A stretch of 64,000 nucleotides of DNA from Phlegmacium glaucopus (taxonomy: Eukaryota; Basidiomycota; Agaricomycetes; Agaricales; Cortinariaceae). The notes under the pieces are model-generated. The model saw only the letters and a list, made by a program, of their open reading frames with translations. It was not told the origin of the DNA and made no database searches. Each line of letters opens with the position of its first letter. Position 1 is the first letter of the stretch. Location of the stretch: positions 1 through 64,000 of the forward strand of contig MU130241.1 of NCBI GenBank assembly GCA_015039465.1, in the 5' to 3' direction. This document shows, piece by piece, positions 35,116 to 45,221 of the stretch. Made by a program: the position numbers and the translations under genes.

Positions 35116-35179
35116 GTAGTTCCTTTTTCACCTTTTTGTCATGCTACTCTTGAAAAATGACCAGAATTAATTCGATAGA

Positions 35180-35970
35180 ATCATCAAGACTTACCAGATG
35201 TGACGAGGGTGAATCGCCAGCGCTTAAATATTACATAAACCAGATCTTATTACTTTAATAGTTGAGTGATCATGTCGTTTGAGTGCTGGGGCAGGTGGGT
35301 TTGTTTCGTCTCAGTGACGACTACTTATAGTTCTCATTTATCTCTCTTCAAGAATCCAGGGAATTTCAGGTTGCAAGGCGCTCTTACTTGAGAACTTGCA
35401 CTCTGATCCTGAAAGATTATCAATATGAACTAATGCCGAGCTTATAGGCCCATAGAAACCATACATTCTGGTTGACTCTGCGGAGGGTCTAGATTATTAT
35501 ATTCCCATCCTCACTTCGGCTGGTTCCACTGGGCGCTGTATACTGCCGATATAGTATTGGGTCATGAAACAACTATGTTCGAGGATCTGGCAGCGTATAT
35601 AGCGAGTTTGAGTAATATATTGCAGTATAAGGCTTCTGTCTCGGCGTTGCCTTCCGCTCCACCTTTGTCATCTCCTTTTCCGGAGAATCAAGGAGAACCT
35701 GAGGTGAACTCGGAATATGATATTCTCTATTCAGGACATGGAACCATTTTCACAAATGGTCAAGAGACAATCGCTACCTATACAAAGCATCGGCTGGAGA
35801 GGGAAGCGCAGATCATGGAAGTGTTGCGGTTGCCCGTCCTGTCGAACTCGAGTTGGAGACGCAGGACACGGATGGACGACAATGAATGATATGAAATCTA
35901 GTCCGGAATATTTACAAATCCTATCCGGAGAATATGTAGCTACCCGCTACTAGAAGCATTTATTTGCATT
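35180..35970 (+). pseudogene. Metallo-beta-lactamase relic
   Basis: The first exon and its intron (about 35255-35340) and the small exon (about 35350-35375) are recognisable. A large deletion then removes the metal-binding region, and similarity resumes at GRCILPIQYWV and continues through FEDLAAYIASLSNILQYK, YDILYSGHGT and TYTKHRLEREAQIMEVLRLP. Frameshifts occur in the winged-helix part. Confidence 0.8.
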
Positions 35971-36229
35971 GAAAAAATTGGAAGGCGGGGCGTTTGTGTT
36001 GGAATTTATCGAACCCAGTAGTTAAGTAGTTGATAATATTATTCACGTTTGGCCAGCGCGGATCGAGCGCCTTGCAAACGAGTGAGTAAAACGGTACACT
36101 ACTACTACTACTCATATCCTATCATGCTTACTAATCATTCCTAATCGGGAAGAGCTTTCTAATGCTCGAAAATATTCAACAGTTTGTTGGATGTGTTGGA
36201 GGAGAAAGGAAGGATACGGTGAGGGAGTT
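35971..36229. other. Short degenerate interval
   Basis: A decayed continuation of the MBL 3' end, with a (tac) run near 36099-36112. No gene is seen. Confidence 0.4.
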
Positions 36230-36749
36230 GGTTGTGGGATGCAAGTCAGGCCCTGTCGAATGTGTGGGGCCTTATGGAAGAGGACATTAATATAATAAGA
36301 AATGGTGAAGGCTATCACTTACCACTGAATGGTTCATCAGGTTTTTGGTATGGGAGTTCATCATTACTCGCATGGTCAATAACCGTAGTATGTCAATCTG
36401 ATCACTTGGTAAGATGCAATTGATGGCCAAGAGCAGAGAGACCCAACAGTTATGGTTACCACAGGTTCGCATGTGGAATATTGAATGAGTCCATGTAATA
36501 GTTCTTGATATAGTATATCGTCTGAGCTCGACGATTGTCCTCACCACGGTCCATTTCTTGGATGTCATTGTTCGGAGAATCTGTAGTCCGGTCGGCAGGT
36601 ACCTCCTCGATAACATTTGCTTTCACTGAAGTGTTTGAGTTAACCAGAATACGGTAGAATGCAGATGAGGGATTGAACGATTGAAAGGCATGGAAGAGGG
36701 AGTTAGGATTGAAATTCAATTTATTATCCGAGTCTTTGGTTTCATGCAC
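36230..36749 (-). pseudogene. SFN-TM family relic (copy j)
   Basis: The frame reads LVNSNTSVKANVIEEVPADR, DNRRAQTIYYIKNYYMDSFN, then (after a small deletion) HMRTCGNHNC. An exon 2 remnant reads DELPYQKPDEPFSG. As in copy h, the start codon is lost by a deletion upstream of VNSN, and the membrane exon is missing apart from a few bases. Confidence 0.7.
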
Positions 36750-37214
36750 TTTAAATCTTAGCGAACGGTCCCAAAGATTCGGTTACATCTGACATACATC
36801 TCGCTTAGAATGTCTAAGAATAGCCTCTCAACAGCCTCGACCCTCCTCGACCTGAGTCCTGACAGATGCCAAGGCCGGCGGCCACCAGTAAGTTAGCAAT
36901 TTATTTTCTCACTTCTTCCTGCTGTTTATCTTTTTGGAGAATTCAACTAGTTATAACAAAATGTTATATGAACGTTCTTCCGAATATAAATTTCTCAGGA
37001 AATGTCGAAGTGATGACCAAAAATAGATATAAAATTCTAGGGAAAACCGTGCGTAAAAATTTGTCAGCTTTTTCCGGGGTTTTCAACTTGTTATTTTGCC
37101 CTTTTCTCACTTGTACAGGCGGAAAAAAAGATATTTTTCCTAAACTACTGATGGGGCAGCTAATGGCGTTCTAGTAATGAACATTATGAACATCTGTGGA
37201 GCGCACCACTTAAG
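36750..37214. other. AT-rich interval, no gene
   Basis: The left 120 bp are shared with 31690-31830. From about 36890 to 37170 an AT-rich segment is not seen elsewhere in the window and may be an insertion. No coding or terminal-repeat signal was found. Confidence 0.4.
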
Positions 37215-37720
37215 CCTGAGGTATATTCCGATGGATATGCCGACAAATACTAGGTTTTTACCTCACGAGCATTGGACTAGGAGTGATTACGGAGGAAATG
37301 AGGGGGTATTAGAAGGTGGGTCGATAGTCATTGCCATTGACTTTATTTTATTTCAATGTAGAACACCCAAATTCATTATGAAACAGCGATGAACTATGCT
37401 CGAAGCAGACATGTTCTGAAGATGATGCTGATCGTCAGTGATGTTCATCCTCACACTCTCGTCATGGCTCAATATCTTCCATTCCAAGGCCAAAAAGACG
37501 AAGAGGAAGATATTCCTCCATCGATCTCGAGGTCTCCGTATACGGGAGTGTCAGAGATTCGTCTCCATCCCTACCTCCTGGACGTGGACAGGATAGGCTT
37601 TCGAAGCCAAGAAACGACAGCAGGTCCGACAGTCAGGAGACAACGCGATCATGACAAGAAGAGAGACCTACTTGTCTCCGAGGTAAAGAAAGAGATTGTC
37701 CAGGTCACTTACTGATGCTC
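37215..37720 (+). pseudogene. CWC22 relic (sister of the 6.7 kb relic)
   Basis: It reads as a decayed MA3 end (DMPTNTRF, LPHEHWTRSDYGG), then IMKQR, then a degenerate SR tail. It matches 6890-7500 more closely than it matches the intact gene, including shared frame changes such as FIMKQR followed by TGA. The two relics therefore share an already broken ancestor. Confidence 0.7.
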
Positions 37721-37859
37721 GTGGACGAGACAGTCAAGACCACGATAACAAACTCGCCACTTTCCAACTCCATGTTATGCTCATTCGTCCGAAGTCCGAA
37801 GTGTTGGGGTACCGTCTGATAATTAGGGGCGTTCATCTGCATTCCGAAGCGGGCGGCTT

Positions 37860-38225
37860 GTTAGCATGTTCCACAAATCAATTGTTCGTTTTTTTTTGTT
37901 TTCCTCACCTTTGTCCTTACGCAAGTTGGCCACGTCATATTACAAGATAACTGTTCGAGGAATATTGACTGCTAGAAGAGCGATTTAAGTCCTACATTCG
38001 CAATCCCATCCGGACTTTCATGGTATGTGGGCACTTGTACCATCATGCTGAATCATTATCTCCTCCTTTAGGCCCCTGGTCCCTCAACGGACCCTCCTCA
38101 TACTTTTGGGATACATATGTGATTCTCCGTTAACTATATCGTGTTTCTCGTGGGCTGCCTTTGCGGCTGGCTCGTGCATAGCGTCCTTTTTCATAAATTT
38201 GCCTAGGCTTTGCGATGCTCGGAGA
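37860..38225 (+). pseudogene. SFN-TM family relic (copy k)
   Basis: It starts inside exon 1 at the region corresponding to HVPQ, with the intron and exon 2 remnant (RGILTARRAI in a shifted frame), then an exon 3 remnant containing the helix (WAAFAAGSCIASFFINLP in a shifted frame). Frameshifts and the missing first exon make it a pseudogene of the g/i/o type. Confidence 0.7.
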
Positions 38226-38439
38226 AGGTAGGCGGCCTCTCAATTACGGGTGAATATCCAAAAATCAACTATAGATGATTCTCGAGGCTAACATTAGTAC
38301 AATCGCGTTATTGACATGAGTAAATGAGATTCAAGCCCATTATTATACCGATTCTGGCTTTTTCTCATGACACAGCCAGCGTCTTTTCTATCCCAATTCC
38401 CCTTGTTGGCGGCCTGTCTACTGGTCTTGAAGTTCAACA

Positions 38440-39030
38440 ACTTTAAGTGTCAGGTATTGTAGCCGATGAACTGCTACTCCATTCAGCTCCAGGGGAAGCA
38501 CGATATTGACGAAGACAATGACGATCAATTAGACTGGTGACCAGCTGGAGAGACAACGACTGATGTGCAAGTCTTGAGATGGTAAGATAGTTCCATAGCC
38601 AAGCGTTGACGACACCAAGGCAGTTAGTAGGCTCGTCGAGAAGAAAGATGTCAATGTCAGCCCTAAAGGGCAAAAGGAAAGCCTCATATTCCAAACACCT
38701 GACAAGCTGCCGATAGCATGAGCGTTTGTTGGAAGAGCTAGCGTCTCGATGATGTCCCTCCTCGGTGGCGAGAACACATTTTCCACCAATGATGAACTTG
38801 AGAACTAAGGGGTCTGTCGCTCCCACTGATATCGCCGTGCTCGACAAAAAAGGCGAACTTGATCGGGAGATGGGAATCTTTCTAGTTGGCTTGATAAACG
38901 GTTAGCGCTATGTCTAAATCCACGATAGAAATTCAACATACCAATTGGTGATGGTACACATGATAGTGGACTTTCGGGTACCGTTCTTACCGCAGAGACC
39001 GTAGCGGTGTTGAGCAAGAGCTTAATACCA
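38440..39030 (-). pseudogene. Elongation factor 3 (EF3) first ABC domain fragment
   Basis: Frames on the minus strand give a Walker A remnant reading RYGLCGKNGTRKSTIMCTIT (family GxxGxGKST; one Gly replaced by Arg), then LKFIIGGKCVLATEE, and a Walker B region reading IDIFLLDEPTNCLGVVNAWL. An intron-like gap separates the Walker A exon. Unlike the other EF3 relics this comes from the N-terminal nucleotide-binding domain, so it is an independent capture or a different piece of the same duplication. Confidence 0.75.
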
Positions 39031-39244
39031 CAAACTCCACTTCTTCATCTTTGGTAGGTTGTCTGTCCATCTGGGTACCAGGTAATGGTGATATTGTACG
39101 ATGAAAGTGAGTGGAAACAGAGCATTGCCGAACGACGTCAAAAAATGCCCAGTCCAAAATCAAGGTGACAAATTGCCTATTTTGGAAGTTAGTGACGTGA
39201 CGTTGTGAGTCTGTTCAAACTCGCCTTAGCTAAACCGACAGCCT
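39031..39244. other. Interval between EF3 relic and Ngaro element
   Basis: Probably eroded EF3 sequence plus the left insertion flank of the transposon. No exon was recognised. Confidence 0.35.
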
Positions 39245-39350
39245 GACCTCTGCTGCCGAGACGATGCGAGAGGAGGGTCTTTTTAGGCGAATGCGAGGCC
39301 GCTGAAGCGACCTCCCCAAATATATTGGCCGAAGTGGGGCTATGGCTATA
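39245..39350 (-). repeat. Ngaro split repeat B2
   Basis: 106 bp beginning gacctctgctgccgag and ending gggctatggctata, nearly identical to 39853-39958. It forms the 3' end of the element on the minus strand. Confidence 0.9.
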
Positions 39351-39458
39351 TGACTAAGCGGGAGCGTGACTACTATAAATACATAGAAATACGGAGATGA
39401 CGGGAAGCATACGAGAGGAAGGGAGGAAAGGGAGAAAGAATAGGGAGAGGAGGGAGGG

Positions 39459-39854
39459 TGAAAGAAAAAATGTAGATGGGTGCGAGTAGACAATGAAGAC
39501 TTGTAAAATAACGGATGAATAGACTGAAAAAGAGCTATCCTGCGCTGTGAAGTCAGAATAGGGCCCTGATAAAGCGAGCGACGACTTGCTCACCTGCGCT
39601 GTGACGGAAGAGAGATGAGACAACAGCGCACGAATCCCCGACTCTTGACCCTCATGTCTCAGCACAGCATCAGCCAAACAGAGGCACTGTGCCGAAACGG
39701 CCTCGAGTCGAGCAAGCGGGCAGCGGGGCAATGCGAGAATTGCCTGGCGGCATGCGTGACGCACAGAGGGCTGTCAGCTGGGAAAAAGGGGGCACGTGAA
39801 GGCGCAGAGGCCTCCAGAAAGCCTCCTTACCCTCGGAACCTGCCTTTACATCGA
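39459..39854 (-). repeat. Ngaro split repeat A2
   Basis: 396 bp nearly identical to A1 at 44249-44644, differing at a few single bases. It lies directly between B1 and B2, as expected for the internal repeat used to regenerate a circular template. Confidence 0.9.
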
Positions 39855-39958
39855 CCTCTGCTGCCGAGACGATGCGAGAGGAGGGTCTTTTTAGGCGAAT
39901 GCGAGGCCGCTGAAGCGACCTCCCCAAATATATTGGCTGAAGTGGGGCTATGGCTATA
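39853..39958 (-). repeat. Ngaro split repeat B1
   Basis: 106-bp partner of B2, abutting A2 with a 2-bp overlap in the assigned boundaries (ga). Confidence 0.9.
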
Positions 39959-40026
39959 AAAGGGCTGTGAAGGAGTGAGGTGGGGATGGAGGTGGTGAGA
40001 AAGATGAAGCGAGAAGCTGAGGCCAG

Positions 40027-40956
40027 TTAATGGCGTTGGATAGAAGCGAGTTGGATGGCGGCGCAAACAGAAGGATTATCTCGGATGTAGATTTTCCAGG
40101 CTTCTGATGACCAACGGCCAAGAGCCATGATGATGGAGTCAGAGAGGCCGAGACTGGCATAGAAAGTTGCACCCCCTGCTCGGGCTGAGTGCCCTCCATA
40201 CGTTCTGTCGATGAAAGTGAAGAGTTTGGTGTCGAACCAGGCACAAGTTGGATGGGAGCCGTCTTCGCGAAGGAAGAGAGGGAGACGCAGGCCATGGACA
40301 CCGTCTCATGCATGAACAAAGTCATGGAGGAGAGAGACAGGATCAGCGACCTCCTGGGTTGAAAAGAGGATGTCAGTGCCGCGAAAGAAGGGGTCAGTTT
40401 TATGGTAGGGAAGGCGGTAACCGGCATATCCTGGTGAAAAATGGAGAGAGGATCGCTTGATGATCTTGCGCCAGTCAATATCTTTCTTGTTTCAAAGAAT
40501 GAGCTCGCCCGAGCGGTGACAGCCATAGAAACAACATGACATAATTGTAGCAAAAAGTAGGTCATCGAAATTCCTAGTGGATTTAGCCATATTGACGAAG
40601 GACGAGAGATGGCTGATGCGGATCGGTTGTTTACGATGGACAGGGTCCGTGCGAACTTTCTTTGAACCTCGTATAGTCGCTTGTACGAGAGGATTGCTTC
40701 TGTTAATATTGAAATCGGGGTAAAGACTTAGAAGGAAGTGACGAGCACCTGTGAGGTACTTAGGGCCAGAGGCAATATTGAGAGATGTAAAGGCGATGTA
40801 GCGCGAAAGGGTTTCAGGTGTAGGGTTGAGAGGAATATCATGAATTCGACAAAAGTGGAGGTAATCCCGGGCACCTGTAGTATATCCGCTGATGGTAGAT
40901 TTCTCGAGCGAATGTGTTTGCAAGTGCAGGACCTCGAGCATCAAGGTCCTTGAGCT
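40027..40956 (-). pseudogene. Ngaro tyrosine recombinase, two in-frame stops
   Basis: The frame continues pol after two TAG codons (41002-41004 and 40957-40959). The core-binding part reads STISGYTTGARDYLHFCRIH and DIPLNPTPETLSRYIAFTSL. The catalytic residues are visible: Arg in CHRSGEL, HxxR in GGHSARAGG and Tyr in WKIYIRDNP. TGA at 40492-40494 (after GELIL) and at 40306-40308 (after DFVHA) interrupt; both would be CGA before a C-to-T change. The natural stop is TAA at 40027. This enzyme integrates the circular cDNA of such elements. Confidence 0.88.
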
Positions 40957-41004
40957 CTAGAGAAGGACAAGCCAATCGAGGTGATGGCTCGCCCAAAGCA
41001 GCTA

Positions 41005-42975
41005 AAAGCACTCCCTCCATCGCGTCGGCAGTAGGTCCCGAGGAGGAGAAAAGAGGCAGACGCTTTCAGATGGGAATCGACGATAGAATTCGTCGACCAT
41101 GAGTCTCGAGAGGAGATCAGCACAAGTGTTATTTTTACCAGCAATATGGCGGATACGAAGGTCAATCCCTGTCTCAAGGAGGATCCCCGCGAGAGCCAGC
41201 AATACTGAATTGTGAAGAGATTCGGCCGCCCGGAGGGAACTATACGCCGCGACAGAATCAAGACTATCAGTCCATAAGAGGACCTTTCGTGGGGGTGAAG
41301 CAAAGATTGCTACGTGATGGATGGCGGAGAGGATGGCTACGAGTTCGAGGAAGAAGATATCTATCTTTTCCTTGGCATTTGATGGAGCCATTGCATACAT
41401 GAAACCACGACCGGCGTAGACGAAGGAAAGACCAAGACGCAGGCTAGCATCCGACCATAACACGAAATCTGCCTCGTTGTCATTCCATCGTGTAGTGTTC
41501 ACAAAGTGGACCCCGATCGCTTTGGGAATGATATTAATTAGCCACTCGAAGTTCCGTATGACATCTGCATTCAGGGAAATACCGGCATTCATGAGGGTCT
41601 TGCCAGCGATCTTACGGTAGAATTCAGAAAGAGCTGGTCGACCGAGGGGAAGGACGTTAAACACCCAGTTCAAATATCCACCTACCCGGAGCCAGTCTCG
41701 GAGGGAAGGCCTTCATCCCGGAGTCGCGAGGAAGGTACGGATGGCTGTGATAATGTCGGCAATTGCATCGTTGGTAAGGGTCAGCATTCCTTGATTGATA
41801 TTGACGTAGAAGCCAATGATCTTCAATTCAGCACCAAATTCTTGTTTCTTTTCTTTCCATGGACATCTGATCTCATCCCATAACATAAGAAGTCGAGCTT
41901 GCTGACGAGGCCGCGAAACCCCCTTGTAAAGGACAAAATCAGATGCTCGAGCCCAAGAAAAGAAATCGTCCATAAAGTCATGAAGATCCTTAATGCCGAA
42001 TTTCTTGATTCCAATCCAACACATAAGCCCCGAGACGGAGCACCAACAACGAGGAGACGCTCGGTTTCCAAAGATTAAGCGATGTACAAGGCGCCAAACG
42101 CCTTCAATATCAACGACTTGTCTGAGCTGATAGATTGGATGGACCGGAAGGTTCAAGAACGCCAATGCTACATCAGACTTCCAAGTAATGAGAGGCTCAT
42201 CAGGAAAGGACTGTTTGGCGTTGAATATTACCTGACCAAAAGTTCGCATATCATCGTAGCGAACCTTTGCTTCAGATCGCGGGATGAACTCATTGAGTCC
42301 AGAGGCGGTGTGGTCAGTAACGACTCGAGCCTTTCCTTTCTGCCAGATGACAAAGATTGGGGAAATCTTCATACCTGGGAGGAGAATATTGGAATTGAGA
42401 GGTGGGGACCAACGACAAGCTTGGATCTCGTCATCGCGGAAGGCTCGGATAGTGTCTATGTCGGCCTGCTCAGTGGCATAGTTTGGGATGGAATCGACAC
42501 GATCGTCTTCCCAGTTGCCTTCATCAAATGGCCAGAAGCCATATCGTAAACTATTCATAACGGACTTGACAAATGGTTGATTGGGATGATCATATAGCAT
42601 TGATTCGAAACGATTCACATTAAAAGGAGTTTCGACACGTATGTAATCATGCAATGCAAGTAAAGTGGATTGAATGCCAGGGTCATTCAGGAGATGAGGA
42701 GGTGGTGAAGCGAGAGGGCTAGCCGTCTCGGTGGCCAAAGCCGAGGGAGATAACAATGGCGATGGCAAAGATTTGTCCCAAACAAATCCTCGCTTGAATC
42801 GTGGGACCTCTGATATGAGCTCACCAGCCTTCCGCTTAAGCTGCCGAGTATCCGTGGATCGCGCCTCATGGGCTTTACGCCCGGCCGCCTTTAGCTGTTG
42901 CTGCTCACTGATGCTGACGTCGCCGGTTGAGAGCTGAGAAGCATTCACCTTTGTCTTTGGCTCGATGAGGTCCAT
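41005..42975 (-). pseudogene. Ngaro pol: reverse transcriptase and RNase H, one internal stop
   Basis: The pol frame plausibly starts at the ATG at 42975 (MDLIEPKTKVNASQL), overlapping gag in another frame. Reverse transcriptase blocks are KARVVTDHTASGLNEFIPR, WKSDVALAFLNLPVHP, FGNRASPRCWCS and DFMDDFFSW (catalytic [FY]xDD). A TGA at 41713-41715 (CGA to TGA) interrupts before RPSLRDWLRVGGYLNW. RNase H follows: DFVLWSDAS, ELVAILSAIHHV, LLWTDSLDSVAAY and IRHIAGKNNTCADLLSRL, with the Asp, Glu, Asp and final Asp positions all visible. The frame ends at TAG 41002-41004. Confidence 0.88.
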
Positions 42976-44209
42976 TGCACTCACTGCACTCGTTGTGCCG
43001 ACGGCCAAAACGGCATGTATCACCCTCACAACTACCCAGGTTCCAGTTCTGACATATTGTATCAGAACGCTTATGCGGCCCCTCAAACGTGACCATGGAT
43101 CGCTTTTTACCTGATGAGGATGATGGGGCCAACGTAACGTGAGACGAACTGAGGAGCTGAGAGAGCAGAGGGAATGGAAGGGTGTCTTTGCTGCTGTCAA
43201 GGCGACAGGGCTGGCGAGCATAACGCTCACAAGAGTCACAGTCGTACTTAATAGCAGGGAGAGGCGACGAAGTAGCCCGGAACATGTTAATGATGACTTC
43301 ACGATAGGAGGAAAGTTCCACTTTCCGGTGAGGGTAGAAAAGCAATACTGCATCAACCCAGACATCATACAGCCGCATCCATTCTGCTTCAGAGACGATA
43401 GCGCGCCTTGATGAGATAGAATTTCTCTCGAGTAATGTGAATCTGTCATTGAGTTCCTTTGCCTCGTCGTTAGGGTTGTAGCCTGGTTCGAGAGTGACGA
43501 AGAATTTCTCAAAGTCGACATATTTATCAAGAATGACAAGTCTCCAAATCGAGTTCGCGATTGGCTCGCGGATCTTTCGCCCTTGGGCTTTAATGATGAG
43601 GTTTTCGAAAGGTTTTTGATTGGTGTATGCAATTTTATATTTTTGTGTTTCGTTGAGGTGAGGGTCCTTGAACACAGAGTCCTCAACATCTGCGAGGTGG
43701 GGCGCCACAGCCAAAACCAATTTTGAGAGGGAGGACGAAGGTGAGACCTCTTGGCTGAAGAGCTCAAGCATCTTCTCGAACGCATTTGGTGATAGATTGG
43801 ATGCCACAGCGCGAGAAGCTGGAATGGAGTCAAGTTTAGCTCAGAGCGATGCCCAGGCCGCCTCTTCGACAGCTCTGTCTTGGTCCTCTTGATCTTGCGG
43901 ACCAATTCCGGTGCTGGGAGATGATTCACGAGGTGGGGAAGCTTGCTTCTTAGCCTTGGCATGATGGATCTCGACCCGTTGCTTGAAGTCATCAAGATAA
44001 TCGATGGCCTCGACGACCTTGAGACCAAGGCCTTTAAGGGAGTCAGCAAGGGCTGCGGTCGAGAGATCTCTTTCGACGGCATCCTCCACCATTCTCTCGC
44101 AAGCAATTGCCCTGGCATTGACAGATGGATCAGACACGCAAGCAGATGCGTCAGTCCTGGCAGTTTCAGACTTTGTAGCCCCCTGAGACAGGACATTATG
44201 GTCGCTCAT
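42905..44209 (-). pseudogene. Ngaro gag, one in-frame stop
   Basis: Nucleocapsid-type protein of the retrotransposon. The ATG at 44209 starts MSDHNVLSQGATKSETART. The frame is open to a TGA at 43841-43843, after AAWASL, and resumes immediately in frame (AKLDSIPASRAVASNLSP) to the stop at 42905. The C-terminal part carries a Cys/His cluster (CQNWNLGSCEGDTCRFG, RRHNECSECNGPH), a zinc-finger arrangement typical of gag. The TGA would be CGA (Arg) before a C-to-T change. Its 3' end overlaps the pol frame by about 70 bp. Confidence 0.85.
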
Positions 44210-44248
44210 GAGGGAAGATATGGACGATGGTGAGGAATGAGCTGGAGA

Positions 44249-44644
44249 TGAAAGAAAAAATGTAGATGGGTGCGAGTAGACAATGAAGACTTGAAAAATA
44301 ACGGATGAATAGACTGAAAAAGAGCTATCCTGCGCTGTGAAGTCAGAATAGGGCCCTGATAAAGCGAGCGACGACTTGCTCACCTGCGCTGTGACCGAAG
44401 AGAGATGAGACAACAGCGCACGAATCCCCGACTCTTGACCCTCATGTCTCAGCACAGCATCATCCAAACAGAGGCACTGTGCCGAAACGGCCTCGAGTCG
44501 AGCAAGCGGGCAGCGGGGCAATGCGAGAATTGCCTGGCGGCATGCGTGACGCACAGAGGGCTGTCAGCTGGGAAAAAGGGGGCACGTGAAGGCGCAGAGG
44601 CCTCCAGAAAGCCTCCTTACCCTCGGAACCCGCCTTTACGTCGA
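44249..44644 (-). repeat. Ngaro split repeat A1
   Basis: 5' terminal repeat of the element. It contains runs such as cagggccctattctgact (minus strand) shared with A2. It ends 40 bp upstream of the gag start codon at 44209. Confidence 0.9.
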
Positions 44645-44999
44645 ACCAGAACTGTACTAAGGCGAACTTTTAGGTTTTGTTCATGCTGTTCAGGACCTAA
44701 GTTTTCAGGACCGATCTTCCGCAACCTAGGCAGGCAATTACGACGATTTCTTTGAAAAGTGTTTTTAAGCAACTGCAAGCACCAAGGGACTTATACATAA
44801 GCACACCAACTGTGGTGAAACTCGAAGAGATTCTCTAAGTCAGGATCTAGCTGGAGCTGGATGATTTCAAGTCAGGTGAATATCGGAATATTCAATTAAT
44901 AACAGTCTCAATAAAATATATCATTTGTCTAGAATCGGTTCCTAGTCGATATTTGTACATCCACGCGTAACCTTAATGAAAAGTGTCCACCTACGGCCT
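44645..44999. other. Intergenic, no gene seen
   Basis: Right flank of the Ngaro insertion. No coding or repeat signal was recognised apart from a shared ctaaggcga string close to the insertion edge. Confidence 0.35.
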
Positions 45000-45180
45000 A
45001 AATATCCATTTCCCTAATACCACAAAGCCGAGGTAAACTTATGATGGAGACCGCTAGGCAACAGACAGCCACTAAGGCAGCACATACAAACAGCGCAACG
45101 TAGTCCACGGAAAAAGATATATTTATCCTGGAAGTGTGAGGAAGAGGGTGCGTCGTAGTTAGGGGACCTAAGGAAGAGGT
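45000..45180 (-). pseudogene. SFN-TM family relic (copy l), last exon only
   Basis: After an acceptor ag the frame reads GPLTTTHPLPHTSRINISFS, then VDYVALFVCAALVAVCCLAV, then SIISLPRLCGIREMDI and a stop. This is the last exon of an SFN-TM gene, open and undamaged, with no upstream exons. It lies only about 40 bp beyond the homeobox stop codon on the same strand. It could be a solo relic, or it could be an alternative terminal exon of the homeobox transcript. Confidence 0.6.
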
Positions 45181-45221
45181 ATTCAACAAGTCCCATTAAA
45201 ACAACGTCGGTGCAGAATGAA

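Larger units (their letters stand above)
31980..36000. repeat. Segmental duplication, middle copy
   Basis: It is collinear with 26400-31030 and 59900-64000 in the same orientation: MITE remnant, upstream region, SFN-TM (copy i), EF3 fragment, CWC22 fragment, MBL fragment. It follows the previous copy directly, so 26.4-36 kb is a diverged tandem array of two units. Confidence 0.8.
39245..44644 (-). mobile_element. Ngaro-type (DIRS-order) tyrosine-recombinase retrotransposon
   Basis: Read on the minus strand the layout is A1 (44644-44249), gag, pol with reverse transcriptase and RNase H, tyrosine recombinase, then B1 (39958-39853), A2 (39854-39459) and B2 (39350-39245). A1/A2 are 396 bp with a constant 4790-bp offset and no indels; B1/B2 are 106 bp. 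This split-direct-repeat arrangement, together with a tyrosine recombinase in place of a DDE integrase, is diagnostic of Ngaro/PAT elements. All domains are present, but in-frame stops interrupt them, and every one can be explained by one C-to-T change. The element is therefore recent but inactive. Confidence 0.93.

Noticed and set aside
39954..40565. 203-aa minus-strand open frame
   Set aside because: It is an out-of-frame shadow of the tyrosine recombinase C-terminus, whose real frame ends at 40027 and contains the HxxR and Tyr residues.
41713..44196. 827-aa open frame as a single gene starting at 44196
   Set aside because: Its first 400 codons have no recognisable domain and overlap the genuine gag frame with its zinc-finger cluster. 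Only the part after about 42975 matches reverse transcriptase.
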